Shown: positions 30,207 to 38,960 of the stretch, piece after piece
Position numbering within the stretch: the stretch's first letter is position 1
Layout of the letters: every line of letters begins with the position of its first letter
NCBI GenBank assembly: GCA_947476335.1
Contig: CANJQH010000008.1
Span: 1 to 64,000, forward strand
Length of the DNA: 64,000 bases
Direction of reading: 5' to 3'
Source: Anaerolineae bacterium
GTDB taxonomy: Bacteria > Chloroflexota > Anaerolineae > J036 > Brachytrichaceae
The notes under the pieces: model-generated
The model's input: the letters and a program-made list of their open reading frames with translations, nothing else
Database searches by the model: none
What the model was told of the DNA's origin: nothing
Translations under genes and position numbers: made by a program

Positions 30207-31994
30207 CTAAATCATCCACCATTCGATCGTCAGCAACAACAGGGCAGCCACGGCAAGCCACGGCCATATTTCCGCGCGGCCGGCGGTTTCTGCGCCTGAG
30301 CTGCCTGCTGCACCTGCCGTGCCGAGTGTGAGCGGGCCGGAAGGTGTGAGGGCGGATTCGCCGTCGTCGGTGAAATTCACAGCAAAGGCGCTGTTTACAG
30401 CGCCGGCATGCACGAGATACATGCCTGGCTGCATCGTTTCTGCAAAGCCTGAGGGTCCGGCGCTGCGCTGTGCGCCGTCTGGCATTTCCACGCGCGCATT
30501 TGCTGGCAGCGGCACGACTTCGCCCGGCTGCACGTCGGCGGGCAGGTCGAGTCCCTGCGCCGGCGCGAGCCATTCGGCGGCGTTGGCGACCAGGATGGGG
30601 AATGCGATCTGCAGCGGCAGGTCGCTGCGATTCAATGAGAAGGGCAGCAGCATGATGCGGCGCTGCTCGGCGTCGACGCCGGCGTAGAGCAGTGGGCCGC
30701 CCTCACTGAGCAGCACTGGCTGCAGCCAGGGTGGTGTGTCGAAACGTTGCGCGCCCTGCACTGCGACCGGCCGCCAGTCGACGGCTTCGAGCACCGGGTG
30801 CGCGTCGGCGCGCAGGAAGCGTGTGTCGGTGAAACAGCTGGTCGGTGCGAAATTGGGTGCGACACCGATGATGAGCGCGCCGGCGCCGGACGGCACGCTG
30901 GCGGTGAACCCGTCGAGCACGTAGAGATCGAATGGCTGTTGTGCGTCGGGTGGGGTGGCGGCGCGCGTCACATCCCACCCGGGCAGCGCGGTGAGGGCCT
31001 GTTCGAGGAAGCGGTTGCTGGAACCGACGAGCACTGTGCGCCGGCGTTCGCGCACAGCGGCGACGGCGTAGGCGTCGTCATCCTCGGCGAGGGCGTTGCC
31101 TTCGGCAGCGTCGAGGTGCGCATGCACGCTGAGTGTGTCAAGCGGCAGGCCGTCGACGGTGAATTCTGTGGACGCGCCGGCGGCGACGATGAGATCGCGC
31201 ATGTCGCTGCGCGCGTCGTCGACGGCGAGGGTCAGGCGTGCGCGCTGTTCCTGTGCCCCAAAGTTCGTTACGCGCACGAAGGCGGCGATGTCGCGCGTGC
31301 GGCGGCGCAGACGTAGTGTGGTCACAGCGAGGTTGTCGCTGGAGACGCCGACGGGGAGGAACTGCACGGGCGTGCGCAGTGCGGCGAAGGCGGGCACGTC
31401 TAGGTTTGCGCCATCGGAGACGACGACGATTGTGGCGTCGCGCACGTTTTCGGCTGTGGCAGCGGCGCCGGCGAGAGAGACGGCCTGCACCCAGCGCGCG
31501 GCGCGCACGCCGGCGATTGCCTGATCGAGCGCGGTGATGAGTGCGACGCGGTCGTCCGTGAGCGCGGTGAGCGCGTGCGGGGCATCGTCGACGAGTACGA
31601 GCTGCATGCGATCGGAGGCGGACATATGGCTGATGATTTCACGCACCTGGGTGCGGGCAGCGTCGAAGCGCGAAGGGGCGACATCGGTGGCGCGCATGGA
31701 GGCGGAGGCATCGAGCAGCACGATGAGGCTGCCGCGCAGGCTGGGGGTGGTGAGGACGAACGGGCGGGTGAGGGCGAAGACGAGCGCGGCGAGCGCGGCG
31801 AGCTGCAGAAAAAGCAGCAGATTGCGGCGCAGGCGCTGCCAGAGCGTGTTCGCCTCGCGGTCGGGCAGCACCTGACGCCAGAGCAGCGTGGAAGTGATGG
31901 GGTGTTCGCGGCGCTGCATGCGCAGCAGGTAAAGCAGCAGAATGGGGATGGCGAGCAGCGCGAAGGCGAGCGCCGCCGGATCGAGCCAGCTCAT
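30207..31994 (-). CDS. BatA-like membrane protein with von Willebrand A domain
   Basis: A 595-residue protein with the BatA N-terminal region: two membrane helices (AALAFALLAIPILLLYLL and LLLFLQLAALAALVFAL) flanking a basic segment. A vWA domain follows at about 88-250, with the MIDAS motif LLDASASM at about residue 95 and VVSDGAN later. The remainder is beta-rich and extracytoplasmic, and a final helix (WPWLAVAALLLLTIEWWMI) anchors the C-terminus. The 4-base overlap with the DUF58 gene upstream matches the common MoxR-DUF58-Bat arrangement, although no MoxR ATPase gene lies next to it. A role in envelope stress or metal-dependent assembly is inferred from the family. Confidence 0.85.
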   Translation of the reverse strand: MSWLDPAALAFALLAIPILLLYLLRMQRREHPITSTLLWRQVLPDREANTLWQRLRRNLLLFLQLAALAALVFALTRPFVLTTPSLRGSLIVLLDASASMRATDVAPSRFDAARTQVREIISHMSASDRMQLVLVDDAPHALTALTDDRVALITALDQAIAGVRAARWVQAVSLAGAAATAENVRDATIVVVSDGANLDVPAFAALRTPVQFLPVGVSSDNLAVTTLRLRRRTRDIAAFVRVTNFGAQEQRARLTLAVDDARSDMRDLIVAAGASTEFTVDGLPLDTLSVHAHLDAAEGNALAEDDDAYAVAAVRERRRTVLVGSSNRFLEQALTALPGWDVTRAATPPDAQQPFDLYVLDGFTASVPSGAGALIIGVAPNFAPTSCFTDTRFLRADAHPVLEAVDWRPVAVQGAQRFDTPPWLQPVLLSEGGPLLYAGVDAEQRRIMLLPFSLNRSDLPLQIAFPILVANAAEWLAPAQGLDLPADVQPGEVVPLPANARVEMPDGAQRSAGPSGFAETMQPGMYLVHAGAVNSAFAVNFTDDGESALTPSGPLTLGTAGAAGSSGAETAGRAEIWPWLAVAALLLLTIEWWMI

Positions 31995-32908
31995 TCGAGC
32001 CAGCCCGCCTTGCGCAGGTCGTGCAGCACGATGTGTTCTGCAGGCTGGCCTGAATTTATAAGGAAGTAGCGTCCGCTTCGGCTGCGACAGGCGGTGGCGA
32101 TTTCATCTGACCATTCCTGCAGGCGGCGCCGGTACGTGGCGAGCAGGCTTTCGTCGATGCTGAGGTCCTGTGTGTCGCCGGTTTCGACGTCGCGCAAACG
32201 TACGTCGCCGGAAAGCTGTGGGTCGAGTTCGTCGGGGGAGAGCACGTGCAGCACGCGTAGGTCGAAGCCGGCTGCGCCGAGGGCGTTGAAGCCGGGCAGC
32301 CAGCCATGCTGCTCGTCGAAGAGGTCGGAGAGCAGGAAGCAGAGGCCGGGGCGGGCGCCCTGGGTGCAGGATTTGAGCCAGCCGGCGAGGGCGAGGTGCG
32401 CGTTGGGAGTGGAGGTGTGAGCGGCTTCGAGGAAGCGCGTTAATTCGGCGAAGGCAGCGAGCCCGCGGCGCGGGCCGAAGCTGCGGCCGGTGCTGAGCTG
32501 CACGGTGAGCGCATCGCCGGCGGCGAGGGCGGCGTAGCCGAGCAGCAGTGTGAGTTGCACGGAGCAGGTGAATTTCGAGGGGGTGAAATCGCCGGGCTGC
32601 GGGAACGGCTGCGGGAACGGCTGCGGGAACGGCTGCGGGAACATAGACGCGCTCTGGTCGATGAGGATGTGCACGGCGAGGTCCTCTTCCTCTTCGAAGA
32701 GCTTGACGACGGCGCGTTCGTGGCGGGCGAAGACATTCCAGTCGATGCGGCGCGGATCGTCGCCCGGGGTGTATGCCCTGTAATCCGCGAACTCAACCGA
32801 ACGGCCACGGCGCGTGCTGCGGCGCTCGCCGGCGGTTGCGCCACGGCGGCGGCGGGCGGTGCTCAGCTTCAGGCCGCGCAGGCGACTGAGGATGGATTCG
32901 GTGAGCAT
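31991..32908 (-). CDS. DUF58 domain protein
   Basis: A 305-residue DUF58 protein, the usual partner of MoxR ATPases and Bat proteins. It contains the signature GRSVEFADYRAYTPGDDPRR (about residues 35-54) and RIDWNVFAR, then a vWA-like part with ILIDQSASM. Immediately after that motif four units of FPQP are inserted, encoded by a 12-base tandem repeat (about 32594-32643). The unit length keeps the frame. Its stop overlaps the BatA-like start. Repeat A3 begins only 10 bases upstream of the ATG, so its ribosome site and promoter are either within A3 or were displaced by it. Confidence 0.85.
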   Translation of the reverse strand: MLTESILSRLRGLKLSTARRRRGATAGERRSTRRGRSVEFADYRAYTPGDDPRRIDWNVFARHERAVVKLFEEEEDLAVHILIDQSASMFPQPFPQPFPQPFPQPGDFTPSKFTCSVQLTLLLGYAALAAGDALTVQLSTGRSFGPRRGLAAFAELTRFLEAAHTSTPNAHLALAGWLKSCTQGARPGLCFLLSDLFDEQHGWLPGFNALGAAGFDLRVLHVLSPDELDPQLSGDVRLRDVETGDTQDLSIDESLLATYRRRLQEWSDEIATACRSRSGRYFLINSGQPAEHIVLHDLRKAGWLE

Positions 32909-32917
32909 GGGGATATT

Positions 32918-33013
32918 CTAAGTTCCTGTCCATAAGTTTTGTCCGGCAGATTCGCCTCCCCCGCTTTGCGGGGGAGGCGAATCTGCCGCCAGAACTTTTG
33001 GCGACTCACTTAG
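32918..33013. mobile_element. family A palindromic MITE, copy A3
   Basis: A 96-bp copy, CTAAGT...ACTTAG, with the same core as A2. It lies 9 bases upstream of the DUF58 start codon and 13 bases from a degenerate B copy. The empty site would read TATTCTAGATTT. Confidence 0.88.
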
Positions 33014-33025
33014 ATTTCAGATTTT

Positions 33026-33107
33026 GTAACTACTCGATCTATTTGGTTTTCCAACGTAAAAAATCGCGTGTTTTGCGGGAAATACTGATTTAGACCTGAA
33101 TCTTTAC
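33026..33107. repeat. degenerate family B copy
   Basis: Starts GTAACTACTCGATC and ends GACCTGAATCTTTAC, with TTTTCCAACG and GTTTTGCGGGAAATACTGAT inside. The central hairpin is shortened to 82 bp in total. No target duplication is visible. It lies between A3 and the XPB promoter. Confidence 0.7.
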
Positions 33108-33147
33108 GAAATCCAAACGCCCTCCCCTCGAAAATTCCCCGCGGGTG

Positions 33148-33156
33148 TGTTCTAAT
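33148..33156 (+). promoter_or_regulatory. extended -10 of the XPB gene
   Basis: TGT-TCTAAT, a TGN-extended -10-like box, ends 12 bases before the chosen ATG. No ribosome site is seen, so a very short leader is expected. Confidence 0.42.
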
Positions 33157-33168
33157 TCCGTCCGCTGG

Positions 33169-35031
33169 ATGCAGAAATATCAGCCTGAAAATCCGCTTAT
33201 TGTGCAAAGCGACCGCAGCGTACTGCTTGAGGTCGATAGTCCCCTGTACACAGAAGCACGTGATGCGCTGGCGCGCTTCGCGGAGCTTGAGAAGAGCCCG
33301 GAGTACGTGCATACGTACCGTATTTCGGCGTTGTCGTTGTGGAACGCGGCGGCGGCTGGGCTGAGCGCTGTACAGATTCTGGCTGAGCTCGAACGCTTTT
33401 CGAAATACCCGCTGCCGGACAATGTGCGCGTTGACATCGCCGATTCGGTCGGCCGTTATGGGCGTTTGAAGCTGCTGCTCGAAGACGGGCGGCTGCTGGT
33501 GGTGGCTGATACGCCGGCGCTGTTGATGGAAGTCGAGCGGCATCGTTATTTTGCGCCGCTGATTTTGCGCAAGCTGTCGCCGACGACGCTGGAGGTTGCT
33601 CCGGGAATGCGTGGGCACGTTAAGCGCGTGCTGCTGCAGATTGGCTTTCCGGCGGAAGACCTGGCAGGTTATCAGGAGGGCGCGGCGCTGCCCTTTGCAA
33701 TACGCGAGCTGATGATGCAGGGCGCACCGTTTGAGATGCGGCATTACCAGGAAGATGCGGCCGAAGTGTTTTGGGCCGGCGGCAGTGCGGCCGGTGGCAG
33801 CGGCGTGGTGGTGTTGCCATGCGGTGCAGGCAAGACCATCGTCGGCATCGCGGCGATGGCGAAGGCGCAGACGGCGACGCTGATTTTGTGCCCCAACACC
33901 GTCGCTGTGCGGCAGTGGATTCGTGAAATCCTTGATAAAACCACGCTGGTGGAGGATCAGGTTGGCGAGTACAGCGGACTGAAGAAAGATGTGAAGCCTG
34001 TGACGGTGTGTACGTATCAGGTGCTCACGCATCGGATGAAGGGCGCGAAAGCGGCGGCTGAAGCGGCCGAAGCCCAAGGTGATACGCCGCCGACGGCGTT
34101 TGTCGAGTTTGCGACGGGCGGCCGCAAGCCGAAGAAGATGCCGCGGCTGGAAGAGTATCCGCATATGCAGCTTTTCAATACGCTGGACTGGGGCCTGATT
34201 ATTTACGATGAAGTGCACCTGTTGCCGGCGCCGGTTTTTCGCATGACTGCCGAGATTCAGGCACGCCGCCGCCTCGGGCTGACAGCGACGCTGGTGCGCG
34301 AGGACGGCATGGAAGGTGACGTGTTCTCACTCGTCGGGCCGAAGAAGTACGACGTGCCGTGGAAGGACCTCGAGCGGCAGGGCTGGATCGCCACGGCCGA
34401 ATGTCATGAAATTCGCGTCGGCATGGCTGAGGAAGAGCGGCTGGAATACGCGGTGGCCGGGCCGGATCAAAAATTTCAGCTGTCGTCGATGAATCAGCGC
34501 AAGGAACAGATTTTGTCGATGCTGATCGAAAAGCACCGCGACGACAGCGTGCTGGTGATCGGGCACTACCTGCCACAGTTGGCGGCGCTGGCGAAGCGCA
34601 TCGGCGCGCCGGTGATCACGGGCGAAACGCCGGTCAAGCAGCGCGAAGTGCTGTATCGCCAGTTCCGCGAAGGCGAGGTCAGCCGGCTGGTGCTGTCGCG
34701 CGTCGGCAATTTCGCGGTGGACCTGCCGGATGCCAACGTGCTGATTCAGGTGAGCGGCATGTTCGGCTCGCGCCAGGAAGAGGCGCAGCGCCTCGGCCGT
34801 GTGCTGCGGCCGAAGAAAAATGGCCTGTTGGCGCATTTCTATACGGTGGTCACGCGCGACACGCTCGACCAGGAGTATGCGTCGAAGCGACAGCTTTTTC
34901 TGACCGAGCAGGGTTACCACTACGACATTTTGTATGAGGAAGAGGTGCCCGCTTTCACACCTGCTGTGATTGCAACGACGGCGGCGCCGGTGCGGCGCAG
35001 CGCAAGTGGCCTGCTGCGCAGCGGCGATTAA
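33169..35031 (+). CDS. XPB-type DNA helicase
   Basis: A 620-residue SF2 helicase of the XPB/ERCC3 family, 3'-5' DNA translocases acting in repair and transcription. The N-terminal DRD-like part leads to Walker A VLPCGAGKT (about 216-224), motif II IIYDEVHL, motif III LTAT, and directly after it the XPB-specific R-E-D in LVREDG. C-terminal motifs include VLSRVGNFAVDLPDANV and the arginine finger motif QRLGRVLRP. The ATG at 33169 is preferred to a GTG at 33145. The next gene starts 7 bases after its stop, so they are cotranscribed. The two downstream Helicase_C_3 proteins are likely partners; in archaea XPB works with the nuclease Bax1, which is absent here. Confidence 0.92.
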   Translation: MQKYQPENPLIVQSDRSVLLEVDSPLYTEARDALARFAELEKSPEYVHTYRISALSLWNAAAAGLSAVQILAELERFSKYPLPDNVRVDIADSVGRYGRLKLLLEDGRLLVVADTPALLMEVERHRYFAPLILRKLSPTTLEVAPGMRGHVKRVLLQIGFPAEDLAGYQEGAALPFAIRELMMQGAPFEMRHYQEDAAEVFWAGGSAAGGSGVVVLPCGAGKTIVGIAAMAKAQTATLILCPNTVAVRQWIREILDKTTLVEDQVGEYSGLKKDVKPVTVCTYQVLTHRMKGAKAAAEAAEAQGDTPPTAFVEFATGGRKPKKMPRLEEYPHMQLFNTLDWGLIIYDEVHLLPAPVFRMTAEIQARRRLGLTATLVREDGMEGDVFSLVGPKKYDVPWKDLERQGWIATAECHEIRVGMAEEERLEYAVAGPDQKFQLSSMNQRKEQILSMLIEKHRDDSVLVIGHYLPQLAALAKRIGAPVITGETPVKQREVLYRQFREGEVSRLVLSRVGNFAVDLPDANVLIQVSGMFGSRQEEAQRLGRVLRPKKNGLLAHFYTVVTRDTLDQEYASKRQLFLTEQGYHYDILYEEEVPAFTPAVIATTAAPVRRSASGLLRSGD

Positions 35032-35038
35032 GTCATAT

Positions 35039-37009
35039 ATGTCGACTTCATCACGTCCCACCGATTCGAGCGGTGCGGCGGCTCGTCCGCTCTGGCCGGT
35101 CGCTCTGCAGTTTCGCCCGACTGAATTGTCGCTGGCTGAAACTGTTGATGCTGAGTTCAACGCAGCGCAGCTGCGCGAATTGGCGCGCTGGTTGAATGTC
35201 CAGCTGCAGGGCAGTTCAAAAATTGGCTTTATGCAACAGGTGGTCACAGCGCTGCATGAGCGTGTGGAGCGCATGTCCCTCGATGCCGAATCTGTGTTGG
35301 AAGGGCTGAGCGCCGAGCAGCAGGATTTCCTGCGGCGCGCCTTCACTGCGCGTGACCATGAGATGCACGTGCCGCGCAGCCTGTTGGCGTCGGTGTGGGC
35401 GCGCCAGTTCGATCGCGACGGCGACCGCAAGTTGAGCGAGATGCTGACCGGGCTGCGCAAGCGCGCGTTGATCTTCCCGACGTCGCCGGTGCAGTTTGGC
35501 CTGCGCGACGTGTATTACCGCTGGCTGTCACTCGGTCCGAATGTGCCTGTGGTGGCGTTTAAGGTTGAATCGCCGCGGCCGCTGCCACCGGAAGGGGCTG
35601 GTGAGCGTGGCGCGTTTCTTGACGACTTCGAGGCGCTGCTCGATGTGTTGATGAAATCCGGTGCGGTGGCGCGTGGGCCGCTGCCGCCGCATCCTCAGGC
35701 GACGCGCTTTCAATGGCTGCGCGACTGGGAGCATGATGCTGACGATGCGCAGCGCGTGCTCGTCTCGCGGCCGGGTTGGGTGCCCGATCCGCAGACGGGC
35801 ATCGGTGTACCGCTGTTTTCGCCGCTGACGCCGCAGTCGACGGCGATGCTGGAGGATCAGACTGGGTTGACAGCGAGCCGGCTGGCGCTGCATGTAGCAC
35901 TGGCGTGCGCGCTGCAGATGATTGATGCGCCGGCGCGCGATGCGAGTGGGCCGCGGCAGATGACGGCGCGCGTGCGCCGTATCGAAGAATGGCTGGTGCT
36001 TGGACCGGAGCAGAAGCTGCGCCGCGCCTGGCGTGCCTGGCTCGAAGAGGTGGCCGATCCTTTCGAAATGCGTGCAGTGGCAGAATCTGCGCGGCCGGGA
36101 GAGTCGTTTGTGATGCAGCGTGCGATCGGTGCGCGTGATTTGACGCCGGGGCATCTGGCGGCGGAATGGTGTGCGTTGCGTCGTTACATGGCGCGCGTGA
36201 TGCGCGGGCTGCCGATAGGTGCCTGGCTGAGCTGGGATGATCTGCGCGCACAGCTCTTTGATTTCCTGCCCGAATGTGCCTGGGCGATGACGGATCGCGC
36301 GGACTGGTGGTTTGTTCAGGCTGGCAGCCGTGCACGGCTGCAAATGGCGCGCCGCGAGGATTGGAATCAGACGCTCGGCGCGGTGTTCGAGCACATCGTC
36401 GGCGATGGCATGGCAAATTTTGGCGCGGTGGAAGTGCAGCGCGTGGACGGCTGTCTGCGCGCGTTTCGGGTGACGGAACTGGGCGCGTGGCTGTTGTGCG
36501 AAACCATGCATCAGCCTCCGGAGTCACTCAGCGGGCGGCGCAGTGAGGCGGAACCGATCGCATGGAACCGTGAGGCGATGACGCTTTACTTGCAGCCAGC
36601 ACCGGATCGGGCAGACATCATCGCGCTGATGCGCCGCATCGCTGATCGCGGTGCGACGTCGTTTACATATGCAATCACGCCGGTGAGTATCGAGCGCGCA
36701 CTGAGCGATGGCATGACGCTGGACGAGGTGTCGCGCCGTTTCAAGCGCGCAGGCGTGAGTTTGCCGCGTCCGGTGAGCGATCTGTTTCGCATTGCGTCGC
36801 GCCGCTTCGGTCGTGTGCGCGTGTATCAATCACTCACAGTGCTGGAATTGGCGGATGAGATGACGGCGCGCGAGCTGGCGGCGAATACAAGCCTGATGCG
36901 GCATGTGGTGTACCGCATTTCGCCGCATGCGTTCGTGCTTCCGGATGATGTGATTGACGATTTGATCGATGAAATGCAGTCGAAAGGGTACACTCCGCGT
37001 ATGCGATGA
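35039..37009 (+). CDS. Helicase_C_3 domain protein, XPB partner 1
   Basis: A 656-residue protein without ATPase motifs. The first 60 residues include a SAP-like helical stretch (LRELARWLNVQLQGSSKIGF). A long winged-helix-rich middle follows, then the Helicase_C_3 region at about 520-650, with FTYAITPVSIERALSDGMTL and the terminal VVYRISPHAFVLPDDVIDDL. It starts 7 bases after the XPB stop. In several bacterial phyla such proteins sit beside XPB and probably regulate or target it. A gene-like GTG extension into the XPB end was rejected in favour of the ATG at 35039. No nuclease motif was recognised. Confidence 0.75.
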   Translation: MSTSSRPTDSSGAAARPLWPVALQFRPTELSLAETVDAEFNAAQLRELARWLNVQLQGSSKIGFMQQVVTALHERVERMSLDAESVLEGLSAEQQDFLRRAFTARDHEMHVPRSLLASVWARQFDRDGDRKLSEMLTGLRKRALIFPTSPVQFGLRDVYYRWLSLGPNVPVVAFKVESPRPLPPEGAGERGAFLDDFEALLDVLMKSGAVARGPLPPHPQATRFQWLRDWEHDADDAQRVLVSRPGWVPDPQTGIGVPLFSPLTPQSTAMLEDQTGLTASRLALHVALACALQMIDAPARDASGPRQMTARVRRIEEWLVLGPEQKLRRAWRAWLEEVADPFEMRAVAESARPGESFVMQRAIGARDLTPGHLAAEWCALRRYMARVMRGLPIGAWLSWDDLRAQLFDFLPECAWAMTDRADWWFVQAGSRARLQMARREDWNQTLGAVFEHIVGDGMANFGAVEVQRVDGCLRAFRVTELGAWLLCETMHQPPESLSGRRSEAEPIAWNREAMTLYLQPAPDRADIIALMRRIADRGATSFTYAITPVSIERALSDGMTLDEVSRRFKRAGVSLPRPVSDLFRIASRRFGRVRVYQSLTVLELADEMTARELAANTSLMRHVVYRISPHAFVLPDDVIDDLIDEMQSKGYTPRMR

Positions 37010-37067
37010 GGGGGCGGATGCGTGAAATAGTCGCAGCCTCGGCCTCTGATTTTCTCCCTAATTTCCT

Positions 37068-38840
37068 ATGGAATCTCCAGCACAAGTCCTGAGCGCATCG
37101 GCCTCCGATTTTCAACGCGATCTGAGTCGCTACTGGCGACATGTGCGCAAGCAGGGCGGTGTGGCGCTGACGCAACAAGGCTGGATTTTCAAATCGAATT
37201 TCAAGTCTTTTCTGACAGCGCTGAATGTGCCGATTGTGTTGCAGAACAACGACGAGCAGAACAACGGCCGGCTATGGTTCATGCGGCGGCTGCTGGTGCA
37301 GATGCACGAGTTGCAGGGTGACAACTTTGGCGATTTTCTCGCGGTGACGTCGGCGAGCCGGCTGCTGACAATGCCGATGGCGCAGCGTGTGCGCTGGGTA
37401 TTTGAAGCGTGGCGCGACGGCGGCGCGTGGAATGAATTAATTCGCATGCCCGGGCAGAATGTCGGCTTCGATCATCGGCGTGAAGCGCCGAGCCTGCTGG
37501 CGAAATCGCGCGGCGTGGTGCTGCGCTCCATTGCGCGGCTGGCAAATGGCACGATCGGTCAGTGGCAGCCGACGGTGGCGCTGGTCTCACAGATTAAAAA
37601 GAACGAATACCAGTTCCTCTTTGAACGCAAGCGTGGCTATGGCGTTGGCGGGCTGTTTGCTTCTCCGTATTACAGCGCAAATAATCCGTACGGCATCAGT
37701 TTTTCGGTCGCACGCGACGAAGCCAGCGGCTGGGATATGGTGGAACGCGCGTTCATTATCGAGATGCTGACCGGTCCGCTGCACTGGCTTGGCATCGTCG
37801 ATCTCGGCTATAACGCGGGTGAGCCGGGCGGTGAGTCGAATTCGCCGCATTCGTATCGACTGACGGATGTCGGTGCGTGGCTGCTCGGCATCGGTGCGCA
37901 GCCGACTTTTATCGAGACGGGTGGCCGGATCGTGGTGCAGCCGAATTTCACCGTGCTGGCAATGGAGCCGATCAGTGATGCTGTGCTGGTGGATCTCGAT
38001 CACTTCGCGGATTCGCGCGGCGGCGATCGTGCGGTGACGTATGAAATTACGCGTGAGTCTCTGTATCGCGGCCAGCAAAGCGGCTGGAGCGCCGAACGGG
38101 TGACGGCATTTCTTGAAAAGCATCAGGGTGCGTCGGTGCCCGCCAATGTGAAGCGCACGTTGGATGAATGGGAATCTACGCATCGGCGCATTACCTTTCA
38201 TCGGCGCCGCATGGTGGTGCAGTTCGCCGATGAAGACGCCGAGCTGCAGGCGTCGCTGCTGCTGACGCCGTATAAGCCGCATGTGCTCGGCGAGCGCGTG
38301 CACTTGCTCGGTTCGGGTGATATGGACAAGATCGTGACTGTGTTGCGCGACGCGGGTTGGATGCCGACCGTGCAGCTGGCCGGGCAAAGTGGCCTGGAGA
38401 ACAGCGTGCGCGCCGATGAGGACGGCACGGTGACTTTTCTGCAGCCTGCGCCGAGTGTGCAGGCGCTCGGCCGCCTGGCGCAGTTCGCCGAAACATCGCC
38501 CTATCGCATCACGGCTGCAAGCGTCCGCGACGCGATGAATCGCGACCTCGATGTCGAGCAGGTGCTGGCGATGCTGGCTGAGTTGCACAGTGGCCCGCTG
38601 CCGGCGGCGCTCGAACGGTCGATTCGGCAGTGGGCGGGCTTTTACGGGAGCGCAGCGTTTCGTGATGTGGTGCTGCTCGAATTGTCGAACGCTGATGTGC
38701 TGGCCAATCTTTTGCAGGATCCGGACGTCGGACGATTTCTTGCGTCGATCGAAGGCTGCACACAACCGCTGGCGTTCGTGACCCCTGAAGGCGTCGATGC
38801 CGTGCGCGCAGTGCTGGCCCAGCGGGGCGTGGCGCTGTAG
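37068..38840 (+). CDS. Helicase_C_3 domain protein, XPB partner 2
   Basis: A 590-residue paralogue of the preceding protein and of the one at 9701-11350. The Helicase_C_3 motif (ETGGRIVVQPNFTVLAM, then VTYEITRESLYRGQQSGWSA) lies at about residues 283-360, followed by a further about 200-residue C-terminal region. It has no Walker or nuclease motifs. It lies 58 bases after partner 1, so the three genes are probably one operon. The TAG stop is the first of four copies of a GCGCTGTAG word, three of them downstream. Confidence 0.75.
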   Translation: MESPAQVLSASASDFQRDLSRYWRHVRKQGGVALTQQGWIFKSNFKSFLTALNVPIVLQNNDEQNNGRLWFMRRLLVQMHELQGDNFGDFLAVTSASRLLTMPMAQRVRWVFEAWRDGGAWNELIRMPGQNVGFDHRREAPSLLAKSRGVVLRSIARLANGTIGQWQPTVALVSQIKKNEYQFLFERKRGYGVGGLFASPYYSANNPYGISFSVARDEASGWDMVERAFIIEMLTGPLHWLGIVDLGYNAGEPGGESNSPHSYRLTDVGAWLLGIGAQPTFIETGGRIVVQPNFTVLAMEPISDAVLVDLDHFADSRGGDRAVTYEITRESLYRGQQSGWSAERVTAFLEKHQGASVPANVKRTLDEWESTHRRITFHRRRMVVQFADEDAELQASLLLTPYKPHVLGERVHLLGSGDMDKIVTVLRDAGWMPTVQLAGQSGLENSVRADEDGTVTFLQPAPSVQALGRLAQFAETSPYRITAASVRDAMNRDLDVEQVLAMLAELHSGPLPAALERSIRQWAGFYGSAAFRDVVLLELSNADVLANLLQDPDVGRFLASIEGCTQPLAFVTPEGVDAVRAVLAQRGVAL

Positions 38841-38873
38841 GAGCGCTGTAGGAGCGCTGTAGGAGCGCTGTAG
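38841..38873 (+). repeat. 11-base tandem repeat of the gene end, three-frame stop
   Basis: Three perfect copies of GAGCGCTGTAG follow the TAG stop of the preceding gene, which itself ends GGCGCTGTAG. Because 11 is not divisible by 3, the TAGs fall in all three frames. Confidence 0.8.
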
Positions 38874-38927
38874 AAAGACGAGGGACGACGATGTTGAGAT
38901 GTCTCAACGTCGTCGTCCCTCGTCTTT
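38874..38927. terminator. bidirectional hairpin with 26-base arms
   Basis: AAAGACGAGGGACGACGA and onward pairs with the complementary right arm with a single mismatch and a 2-base loop. It lies between the convergent XPB operon and the PA14 lipoprotein gene and should terminate both. Confidence 0.75.
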
Positions 38928-38930
38928 CGT

Positions 38931-38960
38931 TTATTCACGTTTATTCACGTTTATTCACGG
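38931..38960 (-). repeat. 10-base tandem repeat of the gene end, three-frame stop
   Basis: Three copies of a 10-base unit, on the minus strand TGAATAAACG, beginning with the TGA stop of the lipoprotein gene. The period of 10 places TGA in all three frames. It mirrors the 11-base repeat on the other side of the hairpin. Confidence 0.78.

Noticed and set aside
33145-33168. GTG start 24 bases upstream for XPB
   Set aside because: It overlaps the proposed -10 box and adds residues not typical of the family; the ATG at 33169 fits better.
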